Shown piece after piece: positions 1-8,056 of a stretch of 64,000 nucleotides of DNA. Under the pieces are notes generated by a model. It made no database searches and had not been told where the DNA came from. It saw only the letters and a program-made list of their open reading frames with translations. The DNA is from an uncultured Thermodesulfobacterium sp. (GTDB lineage Bacteria; Desulfobacterota; Thermodesulfobacteria; Thermodesulfobacteriales; Thermodesulfobacteriaceae): contig CALLJG010000005.1 of the NCBI GenBank assembly GCA_938091335.1, forward strand, positions 186,001 through 250,000. The letters are read 5' to 3'. The position numbers were made by a program, and so were the translations under genes. Positions within the stretch are counted from its first letter, which is position 1. Each line of letters starts with the position of its first letter.

Positions 1-566
1 TTGTGGTTGACGGTTCAGGTTCAATGGGTGTTGAAAAAAGAATGACTACTGTAAAAGGAGCGATATTATCTCTTCTTATGGATTGTTATCAAAAAAGAGA
101 CAAGGTCTCAATGATTGTATTTAGAAAAAATAAAGCAGAAATAGTTCTTCCAGTTACTTCTTCAGTAGAACTTGCAATGAAAAGACTTAAGGAGATACCC
201 ACAGGTGGAAAAACACCTCTTTCTGCAGGACTTTTAGAGACTTATAATTTGATAAAAAGATTAAAACTAAAAGAACCAGAGGTTCGTTTTCTTGTTTTTA
301 TTATTACTGACGGAAAAGCAAATGTTTCCATAAGTGGAAAACCAGTATTTGAAGAGCTCCAAACAATTTGCCTTAATTTTAGAAATTTACCATTTGTTGA
401 TTTTATAGTTATTGATACAGAAAAGAAACAAAGTTTTATTAAGATGGATTTAGCTCTCAATCTTGCCCAATTGATTGGCGCTAAATATTTTCAAATGGAA
501 GAACTAAAAAGTGATACAATTTTAAGTCTTGTAAATTTTTATAAAAATAATTACAAACCCCTTTAG
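1..566 (+). CDS. C-terminal part of a magnesium/cobalt chelatase subunit D-type VWA protein (cut by window edge)
   Basis: Only the last ~187 residues are present; the frame is open to the left edge, so the true start lies outside. The visible part is a von Willebrand factor A domain with a complete MIDAS metal site: DGSGS at the very start of the window, the Thr in GGKTPLSAGL (about residue 70) and the Asp in IITDGKAN (about residue 100). The combination GGKTPLSAGL plus TDGKANV is characteristic of the ChlD/BchD/CobT-like chelatase subunit, which partners an AAA+ subunit to drive metal insertion into tetrapyrroles. The N-terminal AAA-like part would be upstream. In a non-photosynthetic anaerobe a role in cobalt insertion, or a chelatase-like MoxR/VWA role, is as likely as magnesium insertion; that choice is inference. 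No terminator is obvious after the stop codon. Confidence 0.75.
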   Translation, partial: VVDGSGSMGVEKRMTTVKGAILSLLMDCYQKRDKVSMIVFRKNKAEIVLPVTSSVELAMKRLKEIPTGGKTPLSAGLLETYNLIKRLKLKEPEVRFLVFIITDGKANVSISGKPVFEELQTICLNFRNLPFVDFIVIDTEKKQSFIKMDLALNLAQLIGAKYFQMEELKSDTILSLVNFYKNNYKPL

Positions 567-618
567 AAGCCTAATTTTTAAAGTTCCTTTTGAGATCTTC
601 ATCGTTGTTCATTCAGCT

Positions 619-679
619 TTGACAAAATAACAAAGTGTAAAAAATAGGGGGTTGACATTTATATTGACCTAGTTATTGT
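619..679 (+). promoter_or_regulatory. Putative sigma-70 promoter region of glnA
   Basis: Two TTGACA hexamers lie ahead of glnA. The nearer one (652-657) is followed after 16 bases by TATTGT (674-679), a 4/6 match to the -10 consensus. The other (619-624) sits inside a small dyad CTTTG-N9-CAAAG (617-635) and has only a weak -10 partner. No -24/-12 GG/GC sigma-54 pattern is visible, so nitrogen control, if any, is not of the NtrC/sigma-54 type as far as I can see. Confidence 0.45.
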
Positions 680-709
680 AATGTTTTTAAATAATTAAGG
701 AGGTTTTAT

Positions 710-2041
710 ATGGAAAAACCAAGGGATAAAAAGGATGTTATGGAATTGATCAAACAGCATGATGTGAGATTTGTGAGACTCTGGTTTTCTGACATTCATG
801 GTCAGCTCAAGAGTTTTGCCATCCATGTAGATGAGCTTGATTTAGCCTTTGAAGAGGGGATGGGTTTTGATGGCTCATCTATCAAAGGATTTGCTAGGAT
901 TGATGAGAGTGATATGATTGCAAGACCTGATCCAACTACATTTGCAATCCTTCCCTGGAGGCCAAAGGAAAAAGCAGTGGCAAGGATGTTTTGTGACATC
1001 TTTGAACCAGATGGCACACCTTACAAAGGGGACCCACGATATATTCTTAAAAAGAATCTTGAGAAGATGAAATCCATGGGATTTACAAATTTTTATATTG
1101 GCCCTGAGCTTGAATTTTTTTATTTCAAGTCAGATAAATCACCTGAAGTCCTTGATGAGGGTGGATATTTTGATTATCCAATGGATGCTGCAGAAGATTT
1201 AAGGCGTGAAACTATACTTGCCCTTGAGTCAATGGGAATAAGGGTTGAATATTCTCATCATGAAGTCGCACCCTCTCAGCATGAGATAGACCTAAGATAT
1301 GCTGATGCACTTGAGATGGCAGATATGGTTATGACTTATAGAGTTACTGTAAAAGAAATTGCTCGTAAATACGGTGTCTATGCGACCTTTATGCCAAAAC
1401 CACTTTTTGGCAAAAATGGTAGCGGAATGCACACCCATCAATCTCTCTTTATAGGTGATAAAAATGCTTTCTTTGATCCAAATGATAAGTATTATCTTTC
1501 TGATATTGCAAAGTCATACACAGCTGGGCTTTTAAAACATATTAAGGAAATCACTCTTGTGCTTAATCAGTGGGTAAATTCTTACAAAAGACTTGTTCCA
1601 GGGTATGAAGCACCAGTATATATATGCTGGGCAAGGAGAAATCGCTCTGCACTAATAAGAATACCAATGTATAAACCAGGAAAAGAAAAAGCAACAAGAA
1701 TAGAGCTACGTTCCCCTGATCCTGCTTGCAATCCTTATCTTGCTTTTTCTTGTATGCTCTGTGCTGGACTAAAGGGAATAGAAAAGGGTTATAAACTTCC
1801 TGAACCAGTAGAGATTGATGTCTATCATCTTTCCCCAGAAGAAAGACAAAAGATGGGGATAGAAGAATTACCTGGCAGCCTTATAGAAGCAATAGAAATA
1901 GCAGAAAAGTCTGAACTTCTAAAGGAAACCCTCGGAGATCACATATTTAAAGAGCTTATTACAAGTAAAAAGATAGAATGGGATGAATACAGAATTAGAA
2001 TTCATCCCTATGAGATAGAGCGTTATTTATCACTTCTTTAA
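710..2041 (+). CDS. glnA: Glutamine synthetase, type I
   Basis: Makes glutamine from glutamate, ammonia and ATP; the central ammonium-assimilating enzyme, a cytoplasmic dodecamer. The 443-residue length is that of the GSI-alpha subgroup (the beta type is about 470). Visible hallmarks: the beta-grasp N-domain ending in GFDGSSIKGF (about 52-61), the metal-binding Glu in GPELEFFYF (about 130), the ATP/glutamate segment NGSGMHTHQSLF (about 236-247), and RIELRSPDPACNPYLAF (about 331-347). The region where GSI-beta carries its adenylylated Tyr reads VYHLSPEERQKMGI, as in alpha enzymes that are regulated by feedback or protein binding rather than adenylylation. A strong AAGGAGG at 697-703 fixes the ATG start. 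It is a single-gene unit: no glnB or amtB is adjacent, and downstream is a gene-free stretch. Confidence 0.97.
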   Translation: MEKPRDKKDVMELIKQHDVRFVRLWFSDIHGQLKSFAIHVDELDLAFEEGMGFDGSSIKGFARIDESDMIARPDPTTFAILPWRPKEKAVARMFCDIFEPDGTPYKGDPRYILKKNLEKMKSMGFTNFYIGPELEFFYFKSDKSPEVLDEGGYFDYPMDAAEDLRRETILALESMGIRVEYSHHEVAPSQHEIDLRYADALEMADMVMTYRVTVKEIARKYGVYATFMPKPLFGKNGSGMHTHQSLFIGDKNAFFDPNDKYYLSDIAKSYTAGLLKHIKEITLVLNQWVNSYKRLVPGYEAPVYICWARRNRSALIRIPMYKPGKEKATRIELRSPDPACNPYLAFSCMLCAGLKGIEKGYKLPEPVEIDVYHLSPEERQKMGIEELPGSLIEAIEIAEKSELLKETLGDHIFKELITSKKIEWDEYRIRIHPYEIERYLSLL

Positions 2042-2214
2042 AATATCAATCTCCTGGAAAGCAGATCTCTTGGTATTGATGAATATATATTGTAAAATAA
2101 TATTTAAAGGCTTTGTGTTTATGATTTTAAAGGTTTGAACCAATGCATCTTTAAAAGTCTCTAAATCAAGTAAGCACTCTTTAAAAAATGGGAAAAGGCT
2201 CCAGAGAAAAAATC

Positions 2215-2391
2215 TTACATTACATATTGATCAGGGGAATTAAGGTAAAATATCAAATGTAGATGGGTATTTACTCCCCACTCCATTCCTCCAGATTTTT
2301 CATTTAACATGCACATAAGCCTTCTAACCAAAAGAGTATATAGCCTTCCAGCCCCTTTTCTTCTAAAATTTGCTAAACCTTTTCTTTTAGA
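2215..2391 (-). pseudogene. Decayed remnant resembling the DVU0298/HEAT-like protein family, in a 356-base gene-free stretch
   Basis: Positions 2042-2397 hold no intact gene. On the minus strand the frame 2391-2215 has no initiation codon plus ribosome site but reads, at 2325-2275, RRLMCMLNEKSGGMEWG. From memory this closely resembles the signature of the DVU0298 family (RRxLWxLNDESGGIGWGAP), a small HEAT-repeat-like protein common in sulfate reducers. The similarity stops right after the signature; the following sequence runs into TAA at 2217-2215. A second open minus-strand frame without a start codon (about 2235-2034) carries no recognisable motif. I read the stretch as a gene reduced to its most conserved core. 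The family assignment rests on one motif, so it is moderate. Confidence 0.45.
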
Positions 2392-2397
2392 TAAATT

Positions 2398-3603
2398 TCA
2401 CTTTTCTGCAAAATAGAACTCCTTTACTTTCTTAGCCACTTTTTTACCTAACTCCATACATTCAGCTAAAGCTTTTTCATCAGGCATATATTTCACTTTT
2501 ATACCCTCACTAACTTTTTCTGCCTGAATCTCATCTAAATATTGATTTAGAATTTTTATTGCCTCACCACTCCAACCAAATGAACCAAAGACAGCCCCTA
2601 CTTTTCCCCTTGGTCTTAATCCTTTCATATAGCTCAAAAATCCTGAAACTGTAGGTAAAAGCCCATTATTCAAAGTGGGTGAACCTAACACAATTCCCCT
2701 TGCTTCCAAAACCTCTCTCATTAAATCCGTTAAATCTGCCACAGAGAGTTTACACAATTTTACTTCAACACCTTCTTGAATAACTCCTTCCATTATAGCA
2801 TAAGCCATTTTTTCTGTGCTTTTCCACATTGTGTCATAAATAATAAGAACTCTTGGATCACAAATATAGGAACTCCATCTTTCATAAAGTGCTAATATTT
2901 TACCTGGATTTTTTCTCCAAACTACTCCATGATCAGGACAAATCATCTCAATCTCTAAACTCATTGATTTTACCATTTGTAAAAGTTTATTAACCTGAGG
3001 AGAATAGGGATAGACAATATTAGCATAATATTTGGCTGACTCCTGAGTAAGTTCACATAGATCAACCTCATCGTCAAACCTACCACTTGTAGCATAATGA
3101 GCACCAAAGGCATCCTGCGATATAAGAATTTTCTCTTCTGGAATATAGGTAATCATACTGTCTGGCCAATGAATCATGGGAGTCTCAATAAACTTAATAG
3201 TTCTTTTTCCAACTCTAACTTCTTGACCAGTTTTAACCTCTTCAAAGGGAAAATTCTCTTTATGAAAATAGGCAAGCAAACCAAGTCTTGCATTCTTTGT
3301 AAGAAAAATTTTTTCAGGTCTTACTGTCTCAAATACTTTTAAGAAGGCCCCTGCATGATCTGGCTCTATATGATTAATTACTAAATAGTCAATCTTTTCT
3401 GGATTAATAACTGAACTTATTCTCTTAAATAGCTCTTGCTCAAAACCATGTTTTACGGTATCAAAAAGAGTAATTTTTTCATCTAATAAAAGATAGGCAT
3501 TATAAGTAGTTCCCCTAACAGTGGAATATCCATGGAAATTTCTTACATTCCAATCTATAGCTCCCACCCAATAAAAATCTTCTTTGACTTTAATTGCCTC
3601 CAT
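2398..3603 (-). CDS. fprA: FprA-type flavodiiron protein (rubredoxin:oxygen oxidoreductase)
   Basis: Reduces oxygen to water (and possibly NO to N2O) using a non-haem di-iron centre and FMN, protecting an anaerobe from oxygen exposure. The N-terminal metallo-beta-lactamase-like domain (about 1-250) has the di-iron ligand motif NHIEPDHAG (HxExDH, about 80), the IHWPDSM segment (about 150), the Asp in SQDAFGAHY (about 168) and a later His in CPDHGVVW (about 228). A flavodoxin domain follows (about 255-395) starting VLIIYDTMWKSTEK, the FMN phosphate loop. At 401 residues it is the minimal ROO form without fused rubredoxin or flavin reductase domains, so it needs an external rubredoxin. The start is taken as ATG at 3603 because GGAGGGG lies 7 bases upstream; a GTG two codons earlier overlaps that site. 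It lies downstream of dfx, with a broken rubredoxin gene between. Confidence 0.93.
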   Translation of the reverse strand: MEAIKVKEDFYWVGAIDWNVRNFHGYSTVRGTTYNAYLLLDEKITLFDTVKHGFEQELFKRISSVINPEKIDYLVINHIEPDHAGAFLKVFETVRPEKIFLTKNARLGLLAYFHKENFPFEEVKTGQEVRVGKRTIKFIETPMIHWPDSMITYIPEEKILISQDAFGAHYATSGRFDDEVDLCELTQESAKYYANIVYPYSPQVNKLLQMVKSMSLEIEMICPDHGVVWRKNPGKILALYERWSSYICDPRVLIIYDTMWKSTEKMAYAIMEGVIQEGVEVKLCKLSVADLTDLMREVLEARGIVLGSPTLNNGLLPTVSGFLSYMKGLRPRGKVGAVFGSFGWSGEAIKILNQYLDEIQAEKVSEGIKVKYMPDEKALAECMELGKKVAKKVKEFYFAEK

Positions 3604-3631
3604 TTTCACCCCTCCATTTATATTTTACATA

Positions 3632-3700
3632 GTTATTATTTAAATCCCCTGTTTCTGAACCATAAAGGTATCTACAAATATTACATTTATATTTTTTTAT
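3632..3700 (-). pseudogene. Truncated rubredoxin gene between dfx and fprA
   Basis: On the minus strand, AGGAGG (about 3707-3712) is followed after six bases by ATA-AAA-AAA, exactly where an ATG start would be expected. The frame then reads KKYKCNICRYLYGSETGD, a clear match to the N-terminal half of rubredoxin (MKKYxCxxCGYxYDPExGD) with the first Cys-x2-Cys pair. The invariant Gly after the second Cys is Arg, the start codon is ATA, and the second half with the CPxCG knuckle is missing: after about 23 residues the frame degrades and stops at 3590 inside fprA. The gene is therefore broken three ways. It sits where sulfate reducers commonly keep rubredoxin, the electron donor to both neighbours. 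Confidence 0.72.
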
Positions 3701-3746
3701 TTTATACCTCCTACAAAATTTGGTAAAACTTAAATTTGTCTTTAAT

Positions 3747-4151
3747 TTACTTTGTAGAAGGTTCACAAACCTTGGTGCCCTCCCAATAGGCATGGAGATT
3801 ACACCATTCTTTTGCCGTAACCTTATTTGCTTTTACTTCAAATTCAACCTCAGGCTGATCTCCAGGTTTTAAAAACTTGATATAAACCTTATCATCATCT
3901 GTATGAAGCTCGATCCACTCAATGTAATGTTCTTCAGTCATCGGATGAGGGGCACTTCCTACTTTCACTCTATAAACATCTCCATGTTTTTCTATAACAG
4001 GTACATGTTTTTCAAGTGAAGCATCTATACTTCCTGGTTTCTGAAGCTCCATAGGTTTGTTACAGCATACAAGTTGGCCCCTTTCTCCATGCATAACTAA
4101 AACAATATTCCCACAAATATTACACTTATATAACTCTAACCTTTTAGCCAT
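3747..4151 (-). CDS. dfx: Desulfoferrodoxin (superoxide reductase, two-iron type)
   Basis: Reduces superoxide to hydrogen peroxide without making oxygen, with electrons from rubredoxin. Both iron sites are visible. Centre I, the rubredoxin-like FeS4 site, uses C10, C13, C29 and C30 (YKCNIC ... VCC). Centre II, the active Fe(His)4Cys site, uses H49 (EKHVPV), H69 and H75 (APHPMTEEHYIEW), C117 and H120 (EWCNLHAYWEG). The lysine K48 preceding H49 is the conserved catalytic Lys. Its 134 residues fit the two-iron class (about 126-130). AAGGAGG lies just upstream of the ATG. It is the first gene of a minus-strand unit with the rubredoxin remnant and fprA, so the three probably shared one stress message. 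Confidence 0.96.
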   Translation of the reverse strand: MAKRLELYKCNICGNIVLVMHGERGQLVCCNKPMELQKPGSIDASLEKHVPVIEKHGDVYRVKVGSAPHPMTEEHYIEWIELHTDDDKVYIKFLKPGDQPEVEFEVKANKVTAKEWCNLHAYWEGTKVCEPSTK

Positions 4152-4183
4152 ACATACCTCCTTAAAATTATTTTAAAATAAAA

Positions 4184-4226
4184 ATAATATCAAATATTAA
4201 ATTTTCAAATCAAATATTAAATTTTT
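4184..4226 (-). promoter_or_regulatory. Putative dfx promoter overlain by a 16-bp direct repeat
   Basis: On the minus strand TTGATT (4213-4208) and TATTAT (4189-4184) are separated by 18 bases. The same segment is made of two copies of TCAAATATTAAATTTT (4190-4205 and 4210-4225, plus-strand reading), 20 bases apart, i.e. two helical turns. Such spacing is what a pair of regulator sites over a promoter would look like; equally it may be chance in a very A+T-rich gap. No regulator is identified. Confidence 0.35.
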
Positions 4227-4290
4227 TAGATAAAATTGGTCTTAACCTTTAAACCCTTGTTTTAACAGCTAATTATTTTAAATTATTATT

Positions 4291-4935
4291 ATGGTTTTTT
4301 TATCATCTCTTCAAGGTCTGTATGTAATTACAGATGAAAAACTTACACCTTATCGTGATGGGAAAATTTTTAAGTTGGTAGAAAAAGCTTTAAAGGGTGG
4401 AGCTAAAATTGTACAATTAAGAGATAAACATTCTTCTTTAAAAGAGTTAATTCCTATTGCTAAGGAATTAAAGATTCTTTGTCAAAATTACGGAGCCCTA
4501 TTTATTATTAATGATAAAGTTGAGTTGGTTTTAGAAGTTGATGCTGATGGAATTCATATAGGAGAAGAGGATGAGCCTTTGGAAAAGGTGAGAGAGACAT
4601 TACCAGGTAAGGTGATAGGAGTTTCTTGTTATGGAGATATAGAAAAAGCCATAAGAGCTGAAAAGCAAGAGGCAAGTTATGTAGCTTTTGGAAGTTTTTT
4701 TCCTTCTCCTACTAAGCCATCCTCAAAAGTGATTTCTAAAAAGATTTTAATAGAAGCTAAAAAAGTGCTTAAAATCCCAGTTTGTTCAATTGGAGGAATA
4801 AACCTTGGGAATGCTTCAGAATTAATCAAGCTTGGTGCAGATATGATAGCTGTAATAAGTGGAATTTGGGCAAGCTCTGATATAGAGAAAACAGCAAGAG
4901 AGTTTAGTAGATTATTTGAAAAATACCATAAGTGA
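4291..4935 (+). CDS. thiE: Thiamine-phosphate synthase
   Basis: Couples the thiazole and pyrimidine phosphates to thiamine monophosphate; a cytoplasmic TIM-barrel enzyme. Motifs: QLRDKHSS (about 41-48), the Mg-binding region IINDKVELVLEVDADGIHIGEED (substrate and Mg contacts), GVSCYGD, the phosphate-binding FGSFFPSPTKPSS (about 132-144) and the C-terminal CSIGGINLGNASELIKLGADMIAVISGI. At 214 residues it is full length. No Shine-Dalgarno sequence precedes the ATG and no TPP riboswitch (no CUGAGA) is present; a TAAATT box six bases ahead suggests a leaderless message. thiL is encoded elsewhere in the window (19214-20173), not in an operon with this gene. Confidence 0.95.
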   Translation: MVFLSSLQGLYVITDEKLTPYRDGKIFKLVEKALKGGAKIVQLRDKHSSLKELIPIAKELKILCQNYGALFIINDKVELVLEVDADGIHIGEEDEPLEKVRETLPGKVIGVSCYGDIEKAIRAEKQEASYVAFGSFFPSPTKPSSKVISKKILIEAKKVLKIPVCSIGGINLGNASELIKLGADMIAVISGIWASSDIEKTAREFSRLFEKYHK

Positions 4936-5086
4936 TCATTAGTATTTCTTTAAACTTACATAATCAGTACAAAGATATCATATTTATTTAATTTCTGTTT
5001 CTGAAACCCTTGACGAATTTTTTAAAAGTATTAAATTAAACTTAATTTGTTTCCTATTTTCTTTAATAAAGAGGGGGGATAGTTTC

Positions 5087-5305
5087 ATGCCTATTTTTGA
5101 ATTTCAATGTGAGGAGTGTGGAGAAGTATTTGAAGAACTTGTTTTAGGGGATAAGATTAAAGATGTAAAATGTAAAAAATGTGGAAGTAGTAAAGTTACT
5201 AAACTTATTTCACAAGTTGCTTTTAGATCTGAAGGTAAATTTGTTTCAACTTCAGGAGGAGGTTGTAGTGTTTGTAGTGGAGGATCTTGTAGCGTTTGTT
5301 CCTAA
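5087..5305 (+). CDS. FmdB-type small zinc-ribbon protein
   Basis: A 72-residue protein beginning MPIFEFQCEECGEVFE with a second CKKCGS pair about 20 residues later, the two Cys-x2-Cys knuckles of the FmdB/CxxC_CxxC_SSSS family. The Gly/Ser/Cys-rich tail GGGCSVCSGGSCSVCS is typical of the family and adds four further cysteines that could bind another metal. The family was named after a regulator of formamidase genes but its general function is unknown. A GAGGGGGG ribosome site precedes the start. It converges with the nitroreductase gene with one base between stop codons. Confidence 0.85.
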   Translation: MPIFEFQCEECGEVFEELVLGDKIKDVKCKKCGSSKVTKLISQVAFRSEGKFVSTSGGGCSVCSGGSCSVCS

Positions 5306-5306
5306 T

Positions 5307-6029
5307 TTATTTACCTATTGTAGCTAAATAAATAACACTTTCTTCTTCATCTAATTCTAAAAATTTATTTATTTCTTCATCTAAGAAAGCACCTACTGGA
5401 CAGGCTTTTAATCCTAAAGCCTCACTTGCTAAAAGTACATTCTGGCAGATATGAGCTACATCCATAAAAATATATCTTAATCCTCTACTTCCATATTTTG
5501 AAATAGTTCTTCTTAAAACTGCAGACCAAATAAAAACTAAACTTGCAGTAGCTAAAAATCTCTGTCCTAAAGATAATTCAGCAAGAATTTTACCCATATA
5601 ACCTTCTTTAAGTAAAGCTAAAGAAAAATCTTTTATTTCTAAATGATATATTCCTGGTGGTATTTCTTCAGAAAAATTTATAGCTACATAAGTTTCAATA
5701 GGATACAAAGCTCCTGCAGAAGGGGCAGTTCTTAATAAATAAAAACCTGCAACTCCTGTAATTCCTTGAGCAGCATAACATAATAAAGACACCTCTCTTA
5801 AAGAGATAGAATATCTATTATATCCTCTTTTGCTTCTTCTTTTATTTAAAATCTCAAAAAAAGGAGGAGTAGAAGGGAATTGATTTATTGAAAGTTTTAC
5901 TTTTTTAGCCTTGGGATATTCTTTAAAAGGTGCTGCTGGAAAAACGGAAACTTCTCTAAAACCTAAATTTCTTGATGTCAAATTAGTATAAATTAAAAAC
6001 TCAAAGGCTTTAGTTTTTTTTAAACTCAT
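5307..6029 (-). CDS. SagB/ThcOx-type nitroreductase-family oxidoreductase
   Basis: FMN-dependent nitroreductase fold of the SagB-type dehydrogenase branch: the RRSKRGYNRYSIS segment (about 63-75), the Ala-Ala-Gln-Gly-Ile-Thr stretch, RTAPSAGALYPIETYV (about 101-116, flavin-binding), and a C-terminal DVAHICQNVLLASEALGLKACPVGAFLD that forms the dimer and flavin pocket. In peptide toxin clusters SagB oxidises azolines to azoles, but no cyclodehydratase, precursor peptide or transporter is nearby, so a stand-alone redox role is more likely. Substrate unknown. It sits two bases after mnmG in the same direction and has its own GAGG ribosome site. Confidence 0.8.
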   Translation of the reverse strand: MSLKKTKAFEFLIYTNLTSRNLGFREVSVFPAAPFKEYPKAKKVKLSINQFPSTPPFFEILNKRRSKRGYNRYSISLREVSLLCYAAQGITGVAGFYLLRTAPSAGALYPIETYVAINFSEEIPPGIYHLEIKDFSLALLKEGYMGKILAELSLGQRFLATASLVFIWSAVLRRTISKYGSRGLRYIFMDVAHICQNVLLASEALGLKACPVGAFLDEEINKFLELDEEESVIYLATIGK

Positions 6030-6031
6030 TA

Positions 6032-7927
6032 TTATTCCTCTTGTTTTGAAAAATTAATATTTGAATGCTTTTTTAGATATATCTGAATAGCAGAAATAGC
6101 TGCAGGAGTAACTCCAGGAATTCTTAAGGCTTGTCCTATAGAAGTTGGTCTTATTCTACTAAATTTTTCTTTCATTTCATTTGATAAACCAGGTACTTCA
6201 TAATAATCTAATTTTTCTGGCAATTTCATATTTTCAAGTTTTTTAAACTTTTCTACCTCTTTAAGTTGTTTTTCAATATAACCACTATATTTTATTTCTG
6301 TTTCTAATTCTGACAAAATATCCTCTGAAAAGAGTTTTAATTCAGTAATAAATTCTGAAAGGGCATTTATTTCTACCTCAGGTCTTTTTAAGAGTTCGTA
6401 TAATTTAACTCCTGATTTAAGCGGGGTTGAACCAATACTCTGGAGATATCCATTTATTAAATCTGGAGACACACGAGTTTCTTTTATAAACTCCATAGCT
6501 CTTTTAATATTTTCTTTTTTTTCAAGATATAAAGCCCATCTTTCATCATCTACAAGTCCTATTTTTCTTCCTATTTCAGTAAGTCTTAAATCTGCATTAT
6601 CCTCTCTTAAAAGGAGTCTATATTCAGCTCTTGAAGTAAACATTCTATAAGGTTCATCTGTTCCCTTAGTTACTAAATCATCTATAAGGACTCCTATATA
6701 AGCTTGAGAACGATCTAAAATAATAGGTTCTTCTTCTTTTACATAAAGGGCTGCATTAATCCCAGCTATAATTCCTTGAGCTGCTGCTTCTTCATATCCT
6801 GTGGTCCCATTTATTTGACCTGCTAAAAAAAGCCCTGAAATAAGTTTTGTTTCTAATGAATGTTTTAATTGAGTGGGAATTACATAATCATGTTCTATTC
6901 CATAACCAGGTCTTAAAATTTGAGCTTTTTCAAGACCAGGAATACTTCTAACCATTTCCCATTGAACATCAACTGGAAGACTTGTACTGATACCATTTGG
7001 ATAAACTTCTACTGTATCAAGTCCTTCTGGCTCAAGGAAGATTTGGTGTCTTTCCTTATCTGGAAATCTAAAAACTTTATCTTCTATAGAAGGACAATAT
7101 CTAACTCCTCTTGCCTTTATTTTTCCTGTAAAAAGTGGAGACCTATCTAAGGCATTTTTAATAATTTCGTGAGTTTTTTCTGTTGTATAAGTAATAAAGC
7201 AAGGAACTTGGGGTAAAGGAGGTCTTTTACCTCTATTTTTAAAGGAAAACAGAGGAGGTGGAAAATCTCCCCATTGAATTTCCAATTTACTGTAATCTAT
7301 ACTTCTTCCATCAAGTCTTGGACAAGTTCCAGTTTTAAATCTTCCCATTTCAAAACCCAGTTCTTTTAAATGCTCAGGAAGTTTATTAGATGGCGGGTCA
7401 CCCATTCTTCCAGCTGGAAAACTCTCAAGACCAATATGAATAAGCCCATGTAAAAAAGTACCTGGAGCAATTACTACTGCTTTAGCACCAAATTGTTCAC
7501 CTACTTTGGTCTCTACTCCTATTACCCTTTTATCTTTTACTAAAAGTCTTGTTATTAAAGCTTGTCTAATATAAAGATTGGGAGCTCTTTCCAAAACCCT
7601 TTTCATTCTTTGTTGATATTTAAATCTATCAGCTTGTGCACGAGTTGCTCTTACAGCCGGTCCCTTTTTAGTATTTAGTTTTCTAAATTGAATTCCTGTT
7701 TCATCTATAGCTAAAGCCATTTCTCCACCAAGTGCATCTATTTCTTTTACTAAATGACCTTTCCCAATACCACCAATAGAAGGATTACAACTCATAGCAC
7801 CTATTCTTTCAAGATTTATAGAAATTAGAAGAGTCTTACAACCTATTCTACTTGCAGCTAAACTTGCTTCAATTCCTGCATGTCCTGCTCCTATCACAAT
7901 TACATCAAATTCTTCTAAAAACTTCAT
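6032..7927 (-). CDS. mnmG: tRNA uridine-5-carboxymethylaminomethyl modification enzyme MnmG (GidA)
   Basis: With MnmE it installs the (carboxymethyl)aminomethyl group on U34 of tRNAs reading NNA/NNG codons, using FAD and methylene-THF. The N-terminal FAD loop is [17 protein letters not shown] (about 13-29), followed by the family block [23 protein letters not shown]. Further landmarks: [24 protein letters not shown] (with a conserved Cys), [18 protein letters not shown] near 365, and [18 protein letters not shown] near 435. The helical C-terminus (about 560-625) includes [19 protein letters not shown], the tRNA/MnmE-binding domain. At 631 residues it is full length. MnmE is not in the window. 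Ribosome site GAGGTGAT precedes the start. Confidence 0.97.
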   Translation of the reverse strand: MKFLEEFDVIVIGAGHAGIEASLAASRIGCKTLLISINLERIGAMSCNPSIGGIGKGHLVKEIDALGGEMALAIDETGIQFRKLNTKKGPAVRATRAQADRFKYQQRMKRVLERAPNLYIRQALITRLLVKDKRVIGVETKVGEQFGAKAVVIAPGTFLHGLIHIGLESFPAGRMGDPPSNKLPEHLKELGFEMGRFKTGTCPRLDGRSIDYSKLEIQWGDFPPPLFSFKNRGKRPPLPQVPCFITYTTEKTHEIIKNALDRSPLFTGKIKARGVRYCPSIEDKVFRFPDKERHQIFLEPEGLDTVEVYPNGISTSLPVDVQWEMVRSIPGLEKAQILRPGYGIEHDYVIPTQLKHSLETKLISGLFLAGQINGTTGYEEAAAQGIIAGINAALYVKEEEPIILDRSQAYIGVLIDDLVTKGTDEPYRMFTSRAEYRLLLREDNADLRLTEIGRKIGLVDDERWALYLEKKENIKRAMEFIKETRVSPDLINGYLQSIGSTPLKSGVKLYELLKRPEVEINALSEFITELKLFSEDILSELETEIKYSGYIEKQLKEVEKFKKLENMKLPEKLDYYEVPGLSNEMKEKFSRIRPTSIGQALRIPGVTPAAISAIQIYLKKHSNINFSKQEE

Positions 7928-8021
7928 ATTTTTATATCACCTCTTTTTTATTATTATAATCTTTATTTCTGTTTTTACTATCTCTTCAGTTATGCTCCTT
8001 ATACCTATAAGAATAAACAGG

Positions 8022-8050
8022 TTGAAATTTGTGAAAAAAATCTTTATTTT
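8022..8050 (+). promoter_or_regulatory. Putative promoter for a leaderless radical SAM message
   Basis: TTGAAA (8022-8027), 17 bases, TATTTT (8045-8050), then only AAAATT before the ATG at 8057. Transcription would be expected to begin at or next to the A of the start codon, and there is no Shine-Dalgarno sequence, so translation may be leaderless. Confidence 0.4.
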
Positions 8051-8056
8051 AAAATT

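Noticed and set aside
3590-3793. A 67-codon frame from 3793 to 3590 as an intact gene
   Set aside because: Only its middle matches rubredoxin; its upstream third lies on the dfx 3' end, and its start has no ribosome site. Recorded as a pseudogene instead.
4190-4226. CRISPR-like repeat
   Set aside because: Only two copies with a four-base gap and no spacers; A+T-rich and inside a promoter.
4227-4290. TPP riboswitch ahead of thiE
   Set aside because: The leader is too short and lacks the CUGAGA and other conserved core bases.
5307-6029. SagB-like gene as part of an azole-peptide (TOMM) cluster
   Set aside because: No precursor peptide, cyclodehydratase or exporter nearby; the neighbours are mnmG and a zinc ribbon.
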